The notes beneath the pieces are model-generated. The model saw only the letters and a list, made by a program, of their open reading frames with translations, searched no databases and was not told the origin of the DNA. Positions 48,571 to 57,106 of a DNA stretch of 64,000 nucleotides are shown piece after piece; position 1 is the first letter of the stretch, and every line of letters begins with the position of its first letter. Location of the stretch: NCBI GenBank assembly GCA_047125605.1, contig CP138932.1:682001-746000 (forward strand). The letters run 5' to 3'. The position numbers and the translations under genes were made by a program. The DNA comes from JAKVBK01 sp022447275. Its GTDB lineage: Bacteria; Pseudomonadota; Alphaproteobacteria; Rhodobacterales; Rhodobacteraceae.

Positions 48571-48843
48571 ATGGCACTTGCGGACAACAGGAAGAACTTT
48601 TCCGATCGCGTCGAGCGTATTCGGGAACAGCACGCTCAGCGACCGATCATGCGGGCGCTGCCATTGATAGACACCGACCCAAATGCGCCGGTGCCGGACT
48701 TTGTCTCCTCTCGCGGTCGCGTGCGGGTAAGTACGAATGTGCGTGGGCCGGTTTACCTTTTGGCAGCCTTCTGCGCAGGTCTGTGCGCCATGGCGGCGAT
48801 TTCTGGCGGCGCGCAGTTGGCAGCAATGGCGGCTGGCCTCTAG
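48571..48843 (+). CDS. Small membrane protein of unknown function
   Basis: A 90-residue protein with a basic N-terminal half (MALADNRKNFSDRVERIREQ) and one C-terminal hydrophobic segment (about 64-88, LLAAFCAGLCAMAAISGGAQ). The N-terminal pattern 'R-x-x-R-I' resembles that of the preceding membrane protein, so the two may be related. No family recognised. Confidence 0.6.
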   Translation: MALADNRKNFSDRVERIREQHAQRPIMRALPLIDTDPNAPVPDFVSSRGRVRVSTNVRGPVYLLAAFCAGLCAMAAISGGAQLAAMAAGL

Positions 48844-48858
48844 CCAAATCTGATAACT

Positions 48859-48909
48859 CCCGCCTTTCTCAGGCGGGCTTGAGTTCCACTGGGCTTCTTG
48901 GAGCCCAGT
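48859..48909 (+). other. Two tandem hairpins before sufC
   Basis: CCCGCC/GGCGGG (48859-48877) and ACTGGGCT/AGCCCAGT (48888-48909) form two stems in the gap before sufC. The first is followed by CTTGAGTT and the second by TCAATTCC, not by clean T-runs. They could be weak terminators or processing hairpins that set sufCD dosage relative to the upstream genes. Confidence 0.45.
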
Positions 48910-48993
48910 TCAATTCCCCTATCTCTACTCATATACCGATACGCCGGGCCCCCGTGGGGGTGCCGGCCACTTGGCATGCGCAAGGAGTCTGCA

Positions 48994-49749
48994 ATGCTTG
49001 AGATCAAAAACCTGCACGTGAAGCTGGAAGAAGAGGATAAGCAAATCCTCAAGGGCGTCGATTTGACGGTGGAAGCCGGCAAGGTGCATGCCATCATGGG
49101 GCCGAACGGGTCCGGCAAATCGACCCTGTCCTATGTGCTGTCAGGGCGCGATGGCTATGAGGTGACAGAGGGCGCGGCGTCTTTGGGCGGCGAAGATATC
49201 CTCGACATGGAAGCCGAAGAGCGCGCAGCAGCGGGGCTGTTTCTGGCATTCCAATACCCGGTCGAAATTCCCGGTGTCGGCAACATGACTTTCCTGCGCA
49301 CGGCCGTGAACGCACAGCGCAAGGCCCGTGGCGAAGAAGAAATGTCTGCAGCCGAGTTCTTGAAGGTGGTGCGTGAGAAGGCCAAGAGCCTCAAGATCGA
49401 CGCCGATATGCTCAAGCGCCCTGTGAATGTGGGATTCTCGGGTGGTGAAAAGAAGCGTAACGAAATCCTTCAGATGGCCATGCTCGAGCCCAAGATGTGT
49501 ATCCTTGATGAAACGGATTCCGGCCTCGATGTGGATGCAATGAAGTTGGTTGCCGAGGGCGTGAATGCCCTGCGCGATGCGGGCCGTGGCTTCCTTGTCA
49601 TCACCCATTATCAGCGCCTGCTCGATCACATCAAACCGGATGTGGTGCACATCATGGCCGACGGTCGCATCGTCAAAACGGGTGGTCCGGAACTGGCACT
49701 GGAAGTTGAAAACAACGGTTATGCCGACATCCTGGCGGAGATGGCCTGA
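48994..49749 (+). CDS. sufC: Fe-S assembly ATPase SufC
   Basis: SufC is the ABC-type ATPase of SufBCD. From ATG 48994 (AAGGAG upstream) it has 251 residues, with Walker A GPNGSGKST near residue 34, the signature NVGFSGGEKKRNE near 146, and Walker B MCILDETDSGLDVD near 168. The longer frame from 48898 covers the leader hairpin and is rejected. Confidence 0.96.
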   Translation: MLEIKNLHVKLEEEDKQILKGVDLTVEAGKVHAIMGPNGSGKSTLSYVLSGRDGYEVTEGAASLGGEDILDMEAEERAAAGLFLAFQYPVEIPGVGNMTFLRTAVNAQRKARGEEEMSAAEFLKVVREKAKSLKIDADMLKRPVNVGFSGGEKKRNEILQMAMLEPKMCILDETDSGLDVDAMKLVAEGVNALRDAGRGFLVITHYQRLLDHIKPDVVHIMADGRIVKTGGPELALEVENNGYADILAEMA

Positions 49750-51062
49750 TGCGCTTTGCTCCTGTTTTGACAAAGCCCTCGGCCAAGCGGGATGCGGATA
49801 CCGCCGCGCGTCTGGACGTTCTCGGCGATATCGATGCGACGGGCTGCCTTGCAGAGGCCCGCACAACGGCCCTTGCGCGCCTGACAGAGATGGGGCTGCC
49901 CCATCCTCGGGACGAATACTGGCGCTATACCAAGCCCGATACCCTTGTGCAGCCGCAAGCCCCGGCAGCCGCGCTGCATGACGCCTCTGATGAGGCGCCG
50001 CTTTATAACGGGATCGACCGGCTGAAGGTGGTTTTTGTGGATGGTGTGTTTGATCCTGCTCAGTCGGATAGCCTCGAGATGGCGGGGATCGAGCTTTGCC
50101 GCCTCGCTGAACTGTCTGACACGGATATCCACTGGAGCCGTGACCTCTATGGCGTGCTCGAGGCGGACGGGCAGGAGCCTGTGCCGCGCCCTCTGGCTGC
50201 CCTGAACACCGCCTATGCCAGCGATGGCATTGCGATCCGGGCGACAGACAAGGCAGCCCGGCCGGTGAACCTGATCTACCTGCATGAAAACACCGCCTCT
50301 GACGCGATGTTGCACCATGTCATCAAGGTTGAGGCCGGCGCGGAACTCACGGTACTGGAAAACGGCCCGGCTGCGGCACGCTTCAATGCCTGCATGGAAG
50401 TGGATGTGGCCGAAGGGGGTGCGTTTCACCATGTGCGTGCGCAGGGCCGGGATCGCGAACGGCGCACGGTCACTCATATCTTCACCCGTTTGGCCGATGA
50501 GGCCACATTCAAGTCGTTCACCCTGACGGCCAACGGCGTTCTGACGCGCAACGAAGCGATCATGGACCTGCAAGGCAATGATTGCGTGGCCCATGTGGCC
50601 GGTGCCAGCCTCGGGGACGGCGGGGATTTCCATCACGACGACACGGTGTTTGTCACCCATGGTGGCCTCAATGGTGAAAGCCGGCAGGTCTTCAAGAAGG
50701 TGCTGCGCAATGGCGCAACGGGCGTGTTTCAGGGCAAGATCCTCGTCAAGGAAGGCGCTCAGAAAACCGATGGCTATCAGATCAGCCAGTCGCTTCTGCT
50801 GGATGATGACAGCCAGTTTCTGGCCAAGCCGGAGTTGGAAATCTACGCCGATGATGTGGCGTGCTCGCACGGGTCCACTTCTGGGGCGATTGATGAGGAA
50901 GGGCTGTTCTACCTGCGCTCGCGTGGGGTGCCCTTGGCAGAGGCGACCGACCTGATGACCCTTGCCTTCCTGGCCGAGGCCATTGAGGAGATCGACAACG
51001 CCGAGATCGCCGAAGACATCACCTCCCGCCTCGGAGCCTGGCTGGAACGGCGGCGCGGCTGA
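49749..51062 (+). CDS. sufD: Fe-S assembly protein SufD
   Basis: SufD pairs with SufB in the SufBC2D complex. The 437-residue protein has DEYWRYTKPDTL near residue 54 and the family beta-helix with HVAGASLGDGGDFHHDD and the C-terminal CSHGSTSGAIDEEGLFYLRS near 375. Its ATG overlaps the sufC stop, and its stop overlaps the next start, so the run is translationally coupled. Confidence 0.95.
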   Translation: MRFAPVLTKPSAKRDADTAARLDVLGDIDATGCLAEARTTALARLTEMGLPHPRDEYWRYTKPDTLVQPQAPAAALHDASDEAPLYNGIDRLKVVFVDGVFDPAQSDSLEMAGIELCRLAELSDTDIHWSRDLYGVLEADGQEPVPRPLAALNTAYASDGIAIRATDKAARPVNLIYLHENTASDAMLHHVIKVEAGAELTVLENGPAAARFNACMEVDVAEGGAFHHVRAQGRDRERRTVTHIFTRLADEATFKSFTLTANGVLTRNEAIMDLQGNDCVAHVAGASLGDGGDFHHDDTVFVTHGGLNGESRQVFKKVLRNGATGVFQGKILVKEGAQKTDGYQISQSLLLDDDSQFLAKPELEIYADDVACSHGSTSGAIDEEGLFYLRSRGVPLAEATDLMTLAFLAEAIEEIDNAEIAEDITSRLGAWLERRRG

Positions 51063-51577
51063 TGTCTGTCACCCAGGATATCATCCGCACCTATCGGGCA
51101 CCGCGCGCGGTTGTGCGGCGCCATCTGGATGCAGGCCAGCGCGAAGACCGTGCCATTGCCATTTTGATGGCGGCTTGTGTGGTGATATTCGTGGCGCAGT
51201 GGCCGTTGTTGAGCCGCCTGTCCTATCAAGATCTGGACGTGCCGCTCCAGGCGCGGCTTGGGGCGGCTCTGTTGGTTTGGGTGTTCATGATGCCGCTGGT
51301 GTTTTACGGGCTGGCTGCTGTCAGCCGGATTGTTGCAATGGCTTTCGGCGGAAGGGGCACATGGTATTCCGCCCGAATTTCGCTGTTCTGGACGTTGCTG
51401 GCCGTGTCCCCCCTGATGCTGTTTCGCGGGCTCGTGGCGGGGTTCATTGGCCCGAGCCCCGCGCTGATGATCGCAGATTTCGGTGTCACCGCGGCGTTCT
51501 TCGTCATATGGATACAGGCATTGCGGGAAAGCGAGGGGGCAGGGCACACCCACGCCGGGCAAAACACCCCGCCCTAG
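51062..51577 (+). CDS. YIP1-family membrane protein
   Basis: A 171-residue protein with four to five hydrophobic segments after an N-terminal amphipathic stretch (MSVTQDIIRTYRAPRAVVRR), resembling the Yip1 domain. The ATG overlaps the sufD stop by one base. Function in the suf cluster is unknown. Confidence 0.75.
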   Translation: MSVTQDIIRTYRAPRAVVRRHLDAGQREDRAIAILMAACVVIFVAQWPLLSRLSYQDLDVPLQARLGAALLVWVFMMPLVFYGLAAVSRIVAMAFGGRGTWYSARISLFWTLLAVSPLMLFRGLVAGFIGPSPALMIADFGVTAAFFVIWIQALRESEGAGHTHAGQNTPP

Positions 51578-51643
51578 TTATCCCTTGCCCCAGCGGCGCC
51601 CAGACGCCAAGTGTAACTCATAACCATGTCCCGGAGATCCGGA

Positions 51644-52282
51644 ATGTCACTCAGTATCACCGAATTGCTCAGCGAAAGCCTGACCGATCCCCGTGCTGCC
51701 ACGCGCCGCATCATCGGTCTGGGTCTGTCTACGACGACCCTGTGGCAAACGCTGTTCGTCGCGATCATTGTGACAGTGCTGCTGGAACAGGCTGTGTTCT
51801 GGATGAGCGCAAGTGGCTTGGTTCTGCCCGACCCTTCAAACCTGACCCCGCCCGAGGCGCAAATCCTCGAGATGACCCGGTTTTACGCGGAGAACCCCCT
51901 CTTCATGGTGGTGCTCCAGCTTGGCATCGCGGCTGTGGCTGTGGGGGCCATCACGTTGATTGGCCGTGTCATGGGCGGTCAGGGCAATTTTGAGGACGCC
52001 CTGGCGATGATTGCCTGGTTCCAGGTGATCTTGTTGCTCTTGCAAATCGCCCAGACCGTCGTTGCAGGCCTGTTCCCGCCCCTGGGGGGGCTGTTGGCGC
52101 TGGCGACACTTCTGATTTTCTTTTATCTTCTCACGATGTTTGTGGCTGAACTGCACGGTTTTGAAAATACCGGCATGGTGTTCGCGATGATCATCGTCTC
52201 GCTCGTTGGCCTTGCCGCGCTTGTTGCCGTGGTACTGGCCATTTTCGGTGTGACCTTCCTTCCGGAGTTGCCAAATGCTTGA
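51644..52282 (+). CDS. YIP1-family membrane protein, second copy
   Basis: ATG 51644 (MSLSITELLSESLTDPRAAT) has GGAG ten bases upstream and is preferred over 51626; it gives 212 residues. Five hydrophobic segments in the Yip1 arrangement are visible (from about residues 36, 90, 118, 142 and 172). It overlaps the sufS start by eight bases. It is similar in layout to the previous gene and may be an old duplicate. Confidence 0.8.
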   Translation: MSLSITELLSESLTDPRAATRRIIGLGLSTTTLWQTLFVAIIVTVLLEQAVFWMSASGLVLPDPSNLTPPEAQILEMTRFYAENPLFMVVLQLGIAAVAVGAITLIGRVMGGQGNFEDALAMIAWFQVILLLLQIAQTVVAGLFPPLGGLLALATLLIFFYLLTMFVAELHGFENTGMVFAMIIVSLVGLAALVAVVLAIFGVTFLPELPNA

Positions 52283-53510
52283 CCGTTCTGCCCTTGATGT
52301 GGCCGCAGTGCGTGCGGATTTCCCGATCCTGTCGCGTGAGGTTAATGGAAAGCCGCTGACCTATCTCGACAACGGCGCCTCGGCCCAGAAGCCAAAAGTC
52401 GTCATTGATGCCATTACCACCGCCTACGCGGAGGAATACGCCAATGTGCATCGTGGCCTACATTACCTGTCTAACCTCGCGACAGAGAAATATGAGGCCG
52501 TACGCGGCACCGTGCAGCGCTTTTTGAACGCTGCCCATGAGGATGAGATCATCTTCAATTCGGGCACCACAGAAGGCATCAACATGGTGGCCTATGGCTG
52601 GGCCATGCCACGCATGCAGGCCGGTGATGAGATCGTGCTGAGCGTCATGGAGCATCACGCCAATATCGTGCCCTGGCACTTCCTGCGTGAGCGCCAAGGG
52701 GTGCAGCTCCAATGGGTCGATGTGGACAGCACCGGCGCGCTCGACACGCAGCAGGTGATCGACGCGATTGGCCCCAAAACCAAGCTTGTCGCGATTACGC
52801 ATATGTCAAACGTGCTGGGCACGGTGGTCGACATCAAGGCGATCGTCGCTGCGGCCCATGAAAAGGGTGTGGCGGTCTTGGTGGATGGCAGCCAGGCGGC
52901 GGTGCACATGCCCGTCGACGTTCAGGATCTGGGCTGTGATTTCTACGCGGTGACGGGGCACAAGCTCTATGGCCCCTCCGGCTCTGGCGCGATCTATGTC
53001 TCAAAGGCCCGGCAGGCCGAGATGCGCCCCTTCATCGGGGGGGGCGACATGATCCGCGAGGTCCACAAGGACGTCATCACCTATAACGACCCGCCCCACA
53101 AGTTCGAGGCCGGCACCCCCGGCATCGTGCAGCAGATTGGGCTAGGTGTCGCGCTGGACTACATGATGGGGCTCGATATGGCCGCGATTGCCGCCCATGA
53201 GGCCGATTTGCGGGATTACTGCGCGGCCAAGCTTGCGGGGCTGAACTGGCTGAACGTGCAGGGCACAACCCCTGGCAAGGGGGCCATCTTCAGCTTCACC
53301 CTCGAAGGGGCGGCCCATGCCCATGACATTTCCACCGTGCTGGACCGGCGCGGCGTGGCGGTGCGCGCGGGCCATCATTGCGCGGGCCCTCTGATGGATC
53401 ATCTGGGCCTGCCAGCCACCTGCCGCGCATCCTTCGCCGTGTACAATACCCGTGAAGAGGTCGACACGCTGGTGGATGCCCTCGAACTGTGCCACGAGCT
53501 GTTTTCCTAA
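52275..53510 (+). CDS. sufS: Cysteine desulfurase SufS
   Basis: SufS takes sulfur from cysteine for SufBCD, usually with SufE or SufU. The 411-residue class II enzyme has FPILSREVNGKPLTYLDNGA at the start, the PLP lysine in VTGHKLYGPSGSG near residue 230, and the catalytic cysteine in RAGHHCAGPLMDHLG near 369, followed by CRASFAVYNTREEVD. It overlaps the second YIP1 gene. It is the last suf gene before the tRNA and integrase remnant; no sufT, sufE or sufA follows. Confidence 0.95.
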   Translation: MLDRSALDVAAVRADFPILSREVNGKPLTYLDNGASAQKPKVVIDAITTAYAEEYANVHRGLHYLSNLATEKYEAVRGTVQRFLNAAHEDEIIFNSGTTEGINMVAYGWAMPRMQAGDEIVLSVMEHHANIVPWHFLRERQGVQLQWVDVDSTGALDTQQVIDAIGPKTKLVAITHMSNVLGTVVDIKAIVAAAHEKGVAVLVDGSQAAVHMPVDVQDLGCDFYAVTGHKLYGPSGSGAIYVSKARQAEMRPFIGGGDMIREVHKDVITYNDPPHKFEAGTPGIVQQIGLGVALDYMMGLDMAAIAAHEADLRDYCAAKLAGLNWLNVQGTTPGKGAIFSFTLEGAAHAHDISTVLDRRGVAVRAGHHCAGPLMDHLGLPATCRASFAVYNTREEVDTLVDALELCHELFS

Positions 53511-53674
53511 GGATAGCCCCGGCGCAAGGTTGTTCTGCGCGATCCGCTCCGGGACCTGGAACTAAGCCTTGGGCTGGGTTGCAAAGGACGGTCCGATCCA
53601 AGGGATCATTTCGAGGCGGTTTCAGAGGGCTTTGCCATTGCAGGGGCTGGGGAGGCCCGCTATAGCAGGCACAG

Positions 53675-53751
<77 letters not shown>

Positions 53752-53776
53752 ATCTTTTCAATGACTTACAGTGATT

Positions 53777-54022
53777 TTAGCGGAGGCGATTTCGGTTATG
53801 CCCCAGATTGCGCCCCAGATTGAAGTCCTTGACAGGGTTATCCAAAGCACTCACTGCCGATTCTTGGGCATGGGGTGAGTGGTGCCAGTAAGTGCGCTCG
53901 ATGGTGTCCGTTGATGTCGAGAAGAAGCTCGCGGCATCCTCTTTGCTAGAGCCGTTCTGCATCGCCCAGGTGATCGCGGTGTGTTTGAGGATGTGAGGCG
54001 TGACCAGTTTCCGTTCTGGCAT
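53777..54022 (-). pseudogene. Tyrosine recombinase (integrase) C-terminal remnant
   Basis: An 81-residue frame reads MPERKLVTPHILKHTAITWA and later DTIERTYWHHSPHAQE. This is the C-terminal third of a phage-type integrase, with the box II histidine region and the nucleophile tyrosine in TYWHHSP. The catalytic arginine of HxLRHT is lysine here (HILKHT), and an in-frame stop lies seven codons upstream of the ATG, so the N-terminal two-thirds are gone. It sits directly 3' of tRNA-Arg and points toward it, as expected of an element that inserted there. Confidence 0.8.
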
Positions 54023-54450
54023 TGATAAGCCTTCATCCTAGACCGTGGCTGAAGCATTCCTGACCACCCGCAGCCGGCTTATTCGGGTGTCTTCGACAGC
54101 CAATCGTTGGTTTATGTTGCCCCTGCCAAGCGGGCGCGCAAAGACGAGGAAATCGCCGTACAGCCTGAGCGCCGTTACCGCTGATCGGCTACGAAACGAC
54201 TTGAGCCGCCTACCAACTAAATAAACGGTCCGGCGGAGATGAACGCCGGTCAGTCTCTGAAAACCAGCTCGGGCCCGGATGCGCAAAGCCTGTTACGAGT
54301 GAAAATCAACGATGGCACAGCGACCGACGCGCTGCGCATTTATTGACCGCAGCGTCTTATCTGCTCAGATCCTGTTGTTGTGGTGCACTGTAGCACTGCT
54401 CGTGCGCGCGACACATGCGATTGGCCGTGCCATCAAAGCAAAACAGGCGG
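54023..54450. other. Gene-free stretch in the accessory region
   Basis: No protein gene is supported. Short frames on both strands show no recognisable domain. The block CGCAAAGCCTGTTACG (54282-54297) and GCATTTATTGACC (54336-54348) recur in modified form at 55304-55336. The stretch may be the eroded body of the former mobile element. Confidence 0.5.
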
Positions 54451-54885
54451 TTAGCGCCCGTAGCGCGTAAAGTCTGGCAAATAGGTGTCATCCCCCATGG
54501 AAACGCGCATGCGGAAATGCGTCGCCAGTCCGCTGTATTGGACGCCTGCCTTTCCGACGGCAGAGTATTTCGGATCGTCATCTATGTACCGACTGTAGGC
54601 ATTCTTGGCCCCCGCTAGAACAAGTTTCTGAAGCAGCTTCTTTATTGATTGGCTGGGGGCGGCGGAAACAAATGACTTCCAGACGGAAAACATCAATCCG
54701 GCCTGTTCGCTTTTGTCGACGGCAATAAAGAGAGCCGCTTGTAGGAACGCCCTGTCCCGATGGCTCATGTGCGTCAGTGTGTTGGAAAAAAAATCCTGCG
54801 CAACGGCATTCAACTCTTCGTCTGTCAGATAGATTTCATTTGGCGAAAATCGCAGGTCAGGGTGCTGGTCTCGAATGCTGTTCAC
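54451..54885 (-). CDS. Hypothetical protein in the accessory region
   Basis: A 144-residue soluble protein starts at GTG 54885 (NSIRDQHPDLRFSPNEIYLT) with GAGG about nine bases upstream. It looks mainly helical, without membrane segments or motifs I recognise. Local base composition is less GC-rich than the flanks, which suggests horizontal origin. Confidence 0.55.
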   Translation of the reverse strand: MNSIRDQHPDLRFSPNEIYLTDEELNAVAQDFFSNTLTHMSHRDRAFLQAALFIAVDKSEQAGLMFSVWKSFVSAAPSQSIKKLLQKLVLAGAKNAYSRYIDDDPKYSAVGKAGVQYSGLATHFRMRVSMGDDTYLPDFTRYGR

Positions 54886-55465
54886 GGTAGATCCTCAGGA
54901 CAACGCGCACAATGCTAGCAGTGTGCGACCAAGAAGGAGCGATCGTCAAGGATGTCCACAAACAAGTGAAATTGTTGCTTTGCTATGCTTTTGCCGACCA
55001 GGCTTTGACCTCAAGGAATTTTTCCAGAGGATTTCATGATGGCTATTGAAAAATTAGCTGAAGACGGCTGGCGAAGACTGCCTGAGTAATTGTGGCTGTT
55101 GTGAACGGACGTTGCGTCTTTCCGGGAATTCAGCAGTGCTTTGCAGTCGTCGGAGCATGTGGTGACAGAATGCTCTACGCGCACATCAACCCCAGAACTA
55201 CTCCGGCGCAGATGCGGCACGGGGGCCCATGGCGGCACGGACCGCTAGGCACAGTCCGCCGTTTCTCAGAGATGGCGGTGGGTCATTTTAGGCAGGGACA
55301 CGCCGCAAAGCACCTGTTACGCATTTATGCGTGACCTCGGCTTTGGTGTTTGAACTGAGCTTTTGGGCAGCGGACCGGGGGTGCCAATCCGGCAAACTTC
55401 GAATCCAAAGCCACGAAGCGCGCCAAGCCAGTCGCCAAATGGACATTGAAGGGAGCGAGCTGCGC
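54886..55465. other. Gene-poor stretch before the amidohydrolase gene
   Basis: Nothing convincing is encoded. A 17-codon frame at 55036-55089 with GAGGA in front is too short to judge. The imperfect palindrome GTTACGCA-TTTA-TGCGTGAC at 55316-55335 and the repeat shared with 54282-54348 are the only structures seen. Confidence 0.45.
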
Positions 55466-56488
55466 ATGTGTACGGGAATAGTTCTGAGGTCTGAGGACGG
55501 TGTCGTTGTTCCGGCGCGGACGATGGAATTTGGGTTTGATATTCATTCAAACATCCTTGCGATCCCCGCTGGCACCTCGATCCAGACGCTTGGCCTAAAC
55601 CCTGACAAAACAGGTTTCACCTTTCAGGCAAAATACGGCTTCCTTGGTGCGAATGGCCTGGATATGCCCATCGTCTTTGATGGTGTGAACACGGAAGGCC
55701 TTTACTTTGGCGCGTTCTACTTTGCCGGGGACGCAGTGTTCGAAGAACTCATGGATGAAAACATCGACAGGGCGGTGTCGTCAGAAGAATTGGGCAATTG
55801 GATCTTGGGCCAATTTGCGACCGTTGAAGACGTGAAGGCTGCTCTGCCGTCCATCGTTGTTGTGGGAAGCTATGTGGCAGAGATCAACGGATTTGCCCCC
55901 TTCCATTACGCGGTGACAGATGCGTCGGGCGCGTCGATCATCATAGAGTATACGTCCAAGGGGCTGAGCATCTTTGACAATACGGTCAACGCCGTCACGA
56001 ACAACCCGTCCTATGACTGGCATATGACAAACCTGCGCAATTATGTCGGCCTTCAGGCCATGAACCGGGGGTCAATTCAGGTGGGTGGCGAAACCTTATC
56101 GCCGTTTGGGCAGGGAAGCGGGTTGCTTGGAATACCGGGTGATCACTCCTCTCCGACACGGTTCGTGCGCGCGGTCGCATTCGCCAATACGTCGCTGCCC
56201 TGTTCGGATGCGGATGATGCGATCTTCAAAGCATTCCATATCCTCAACACGTTCGACATCCCCAAAGGATCAATAAAGGAAGAGCACGGAGACGCTGTCC
56301 TGACGGACTACACACTATGGACGTCTGCAGGCGATACCAAGAACGCCAAGTACTACTACAAGACGTATCTGACGCAGGGCGTCGAAGTTGTTGATGTCAG
56401 GTCGGCAGTGGCGCGCCTTTCAGAGCCCGCGACGCTCAAGATGGAAAGCGGGTTTTCCGTGCGGGATCGCACATCGGATTTTGGCTGA
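55466..56488 (+). CDS. Choloylglycine hydrolase family (linear amide C-N hydrolase)
   Basis: An N-terminal nucleophile hydrolase of 340 residues. From ATG 55466 it begins MCTGIVLRSEDG, so removal of Met would expose the catalytic Cys2; the family arginine is in VPARTMEFGF and the later block NPSYDWHMTNLRNYVGL is typical. A glutamate replaces the usual aspartate after ARTM. The frame is open back to 55331 but that part has no signal peptide. Gram-negative members include penicillin V acylases that also cleave acyl-homoserine lactones; the substrate here is unknown. AGGGAG lies about eleven bases upstream. Confidence 0.85.
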   Translation: MCTGIVLRSEDGVVVPARTMEFGFDIHSNILAIPAGTSIQTLGLNPDKTGFTFQAKYGFLGANGLDMPIVFDGVNTEGLYFGAFYFAGDAVFEELMDENIDRAVSSEELGNWILGQFATVEDVKAALPSIVVVGSYVAEINGFAPFHYAVTDASGASIIIEYTSKGLSIFDNTVNAVTNNPSYDWHMTNLRNYVGLQAMNRGSIQVGGETLSPFGQGSGLLGIPGDHSSPTRFVRAVAFANTSLPCSDADDAIFKAFHILNTFDIPKGSIKEEHGDAVLTDYTLWTSAGDTKNAKYYYKTYLTQGVEVVDVRSAVARLSEPATLKMESGFSVRDRTSDFG

Positions 56489-56604
56489 CCTGGGGCCCTG
56501 CACGGGCGCGGAGGTGGTCACACCCTTTGGCAGCGCTGGCCTGTGCAACGGTCTATTCCACTGCGTGTGGCGCCACCCCCGCGCCTAGGGCTCATTGTGG
56601 CGGC

Positions 56605-56898
56605 TTACCCTGGCGGGGTGGCCCCCATTTCCCAACTGTCCCCCATCGCTACGATGCAGGACGTGCCGTTGGTATAGTTCTGAACAATGAGCCATTCACT
56701 GTTTCGGGCGATAACCCAGATTTCGAGGAATGTGTCCGGATCGCGCAGGCCCATCCCGCGGCGCTCTGCGCCGAGGACTTGGGTCAGGGTTTTGGAAAGG
56801 CGGGCGCTGTCATCGCAGCTTACATTGGACAACTCCGCCGCCAGCGGCGGTGCGCTCAGACAGCAGAGGGCCGAGAGGGCGATAAAAAGGGGTTTCAT
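56605..56898 (-). CDS. Small secreted protein of unknown function
   Basis: From ATG 56898 a 97-residue protein begins with a signal peptide (MKPLFIALSALCCLSAPPLA, cleavage likely after LAA). The mature part is about 75 residues with two cysteines that may form a disulfide. A longer frame from 57717 lies antisense to phnC and is rejected. It is divergent from phnC and shares the region with the Pho-box-like repeat. Confidence 0.75.
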   Translation of the reverse strand: MKPLFIALSALCCLSAPPLAAELSNVSCDDSARLSKTLTQVLGAERRGMGLRDPDTFLEIWVIARNSEWLIVQNYTNGTSCIVAMGDSWEMGATPPG

Positions 56899-56929
56899 GT
56901 GACCCAGTCTAGGGCCCGGACTGCCCGAA

Positions 56930-56946
56930 TGTAACAGCTTTGTAAC
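56930..56946. promoter_or_regulatory. Pho-box-like direct repeat
   Basis: TGTAAC occurs at 56930-56935 and again at 56941-56946, an 11-base period, as in PhoB boxes. It lies between the divergent small secreted protein (32 bases away) and phnC (161 bases away). PhoB control of phosphonate uptake is established in other bacteria; here it is inferred. Confidence 0.5.
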
Positions 56947-57106
56947 GCCTCGGCCCAAAGACGCTGGATTTTTTCGTATAGCAGCGGTCGCGGCGGAACA
57001 GCTTGTCATCAAGTTGTTGCGTATGTTTCGCGGAGATGAATCAAAACCATCGCATCCCTGTCGTGATTTCTGGCGATGTTCGCCGGGACATTTCGGTGGA
57101 GATTCC

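Noticed and set aside
55036..55089. 17-codon ORF with a GAGGA in front
   Set aside because: It is too short to support by eye and shows no link to a neighbouring gene.
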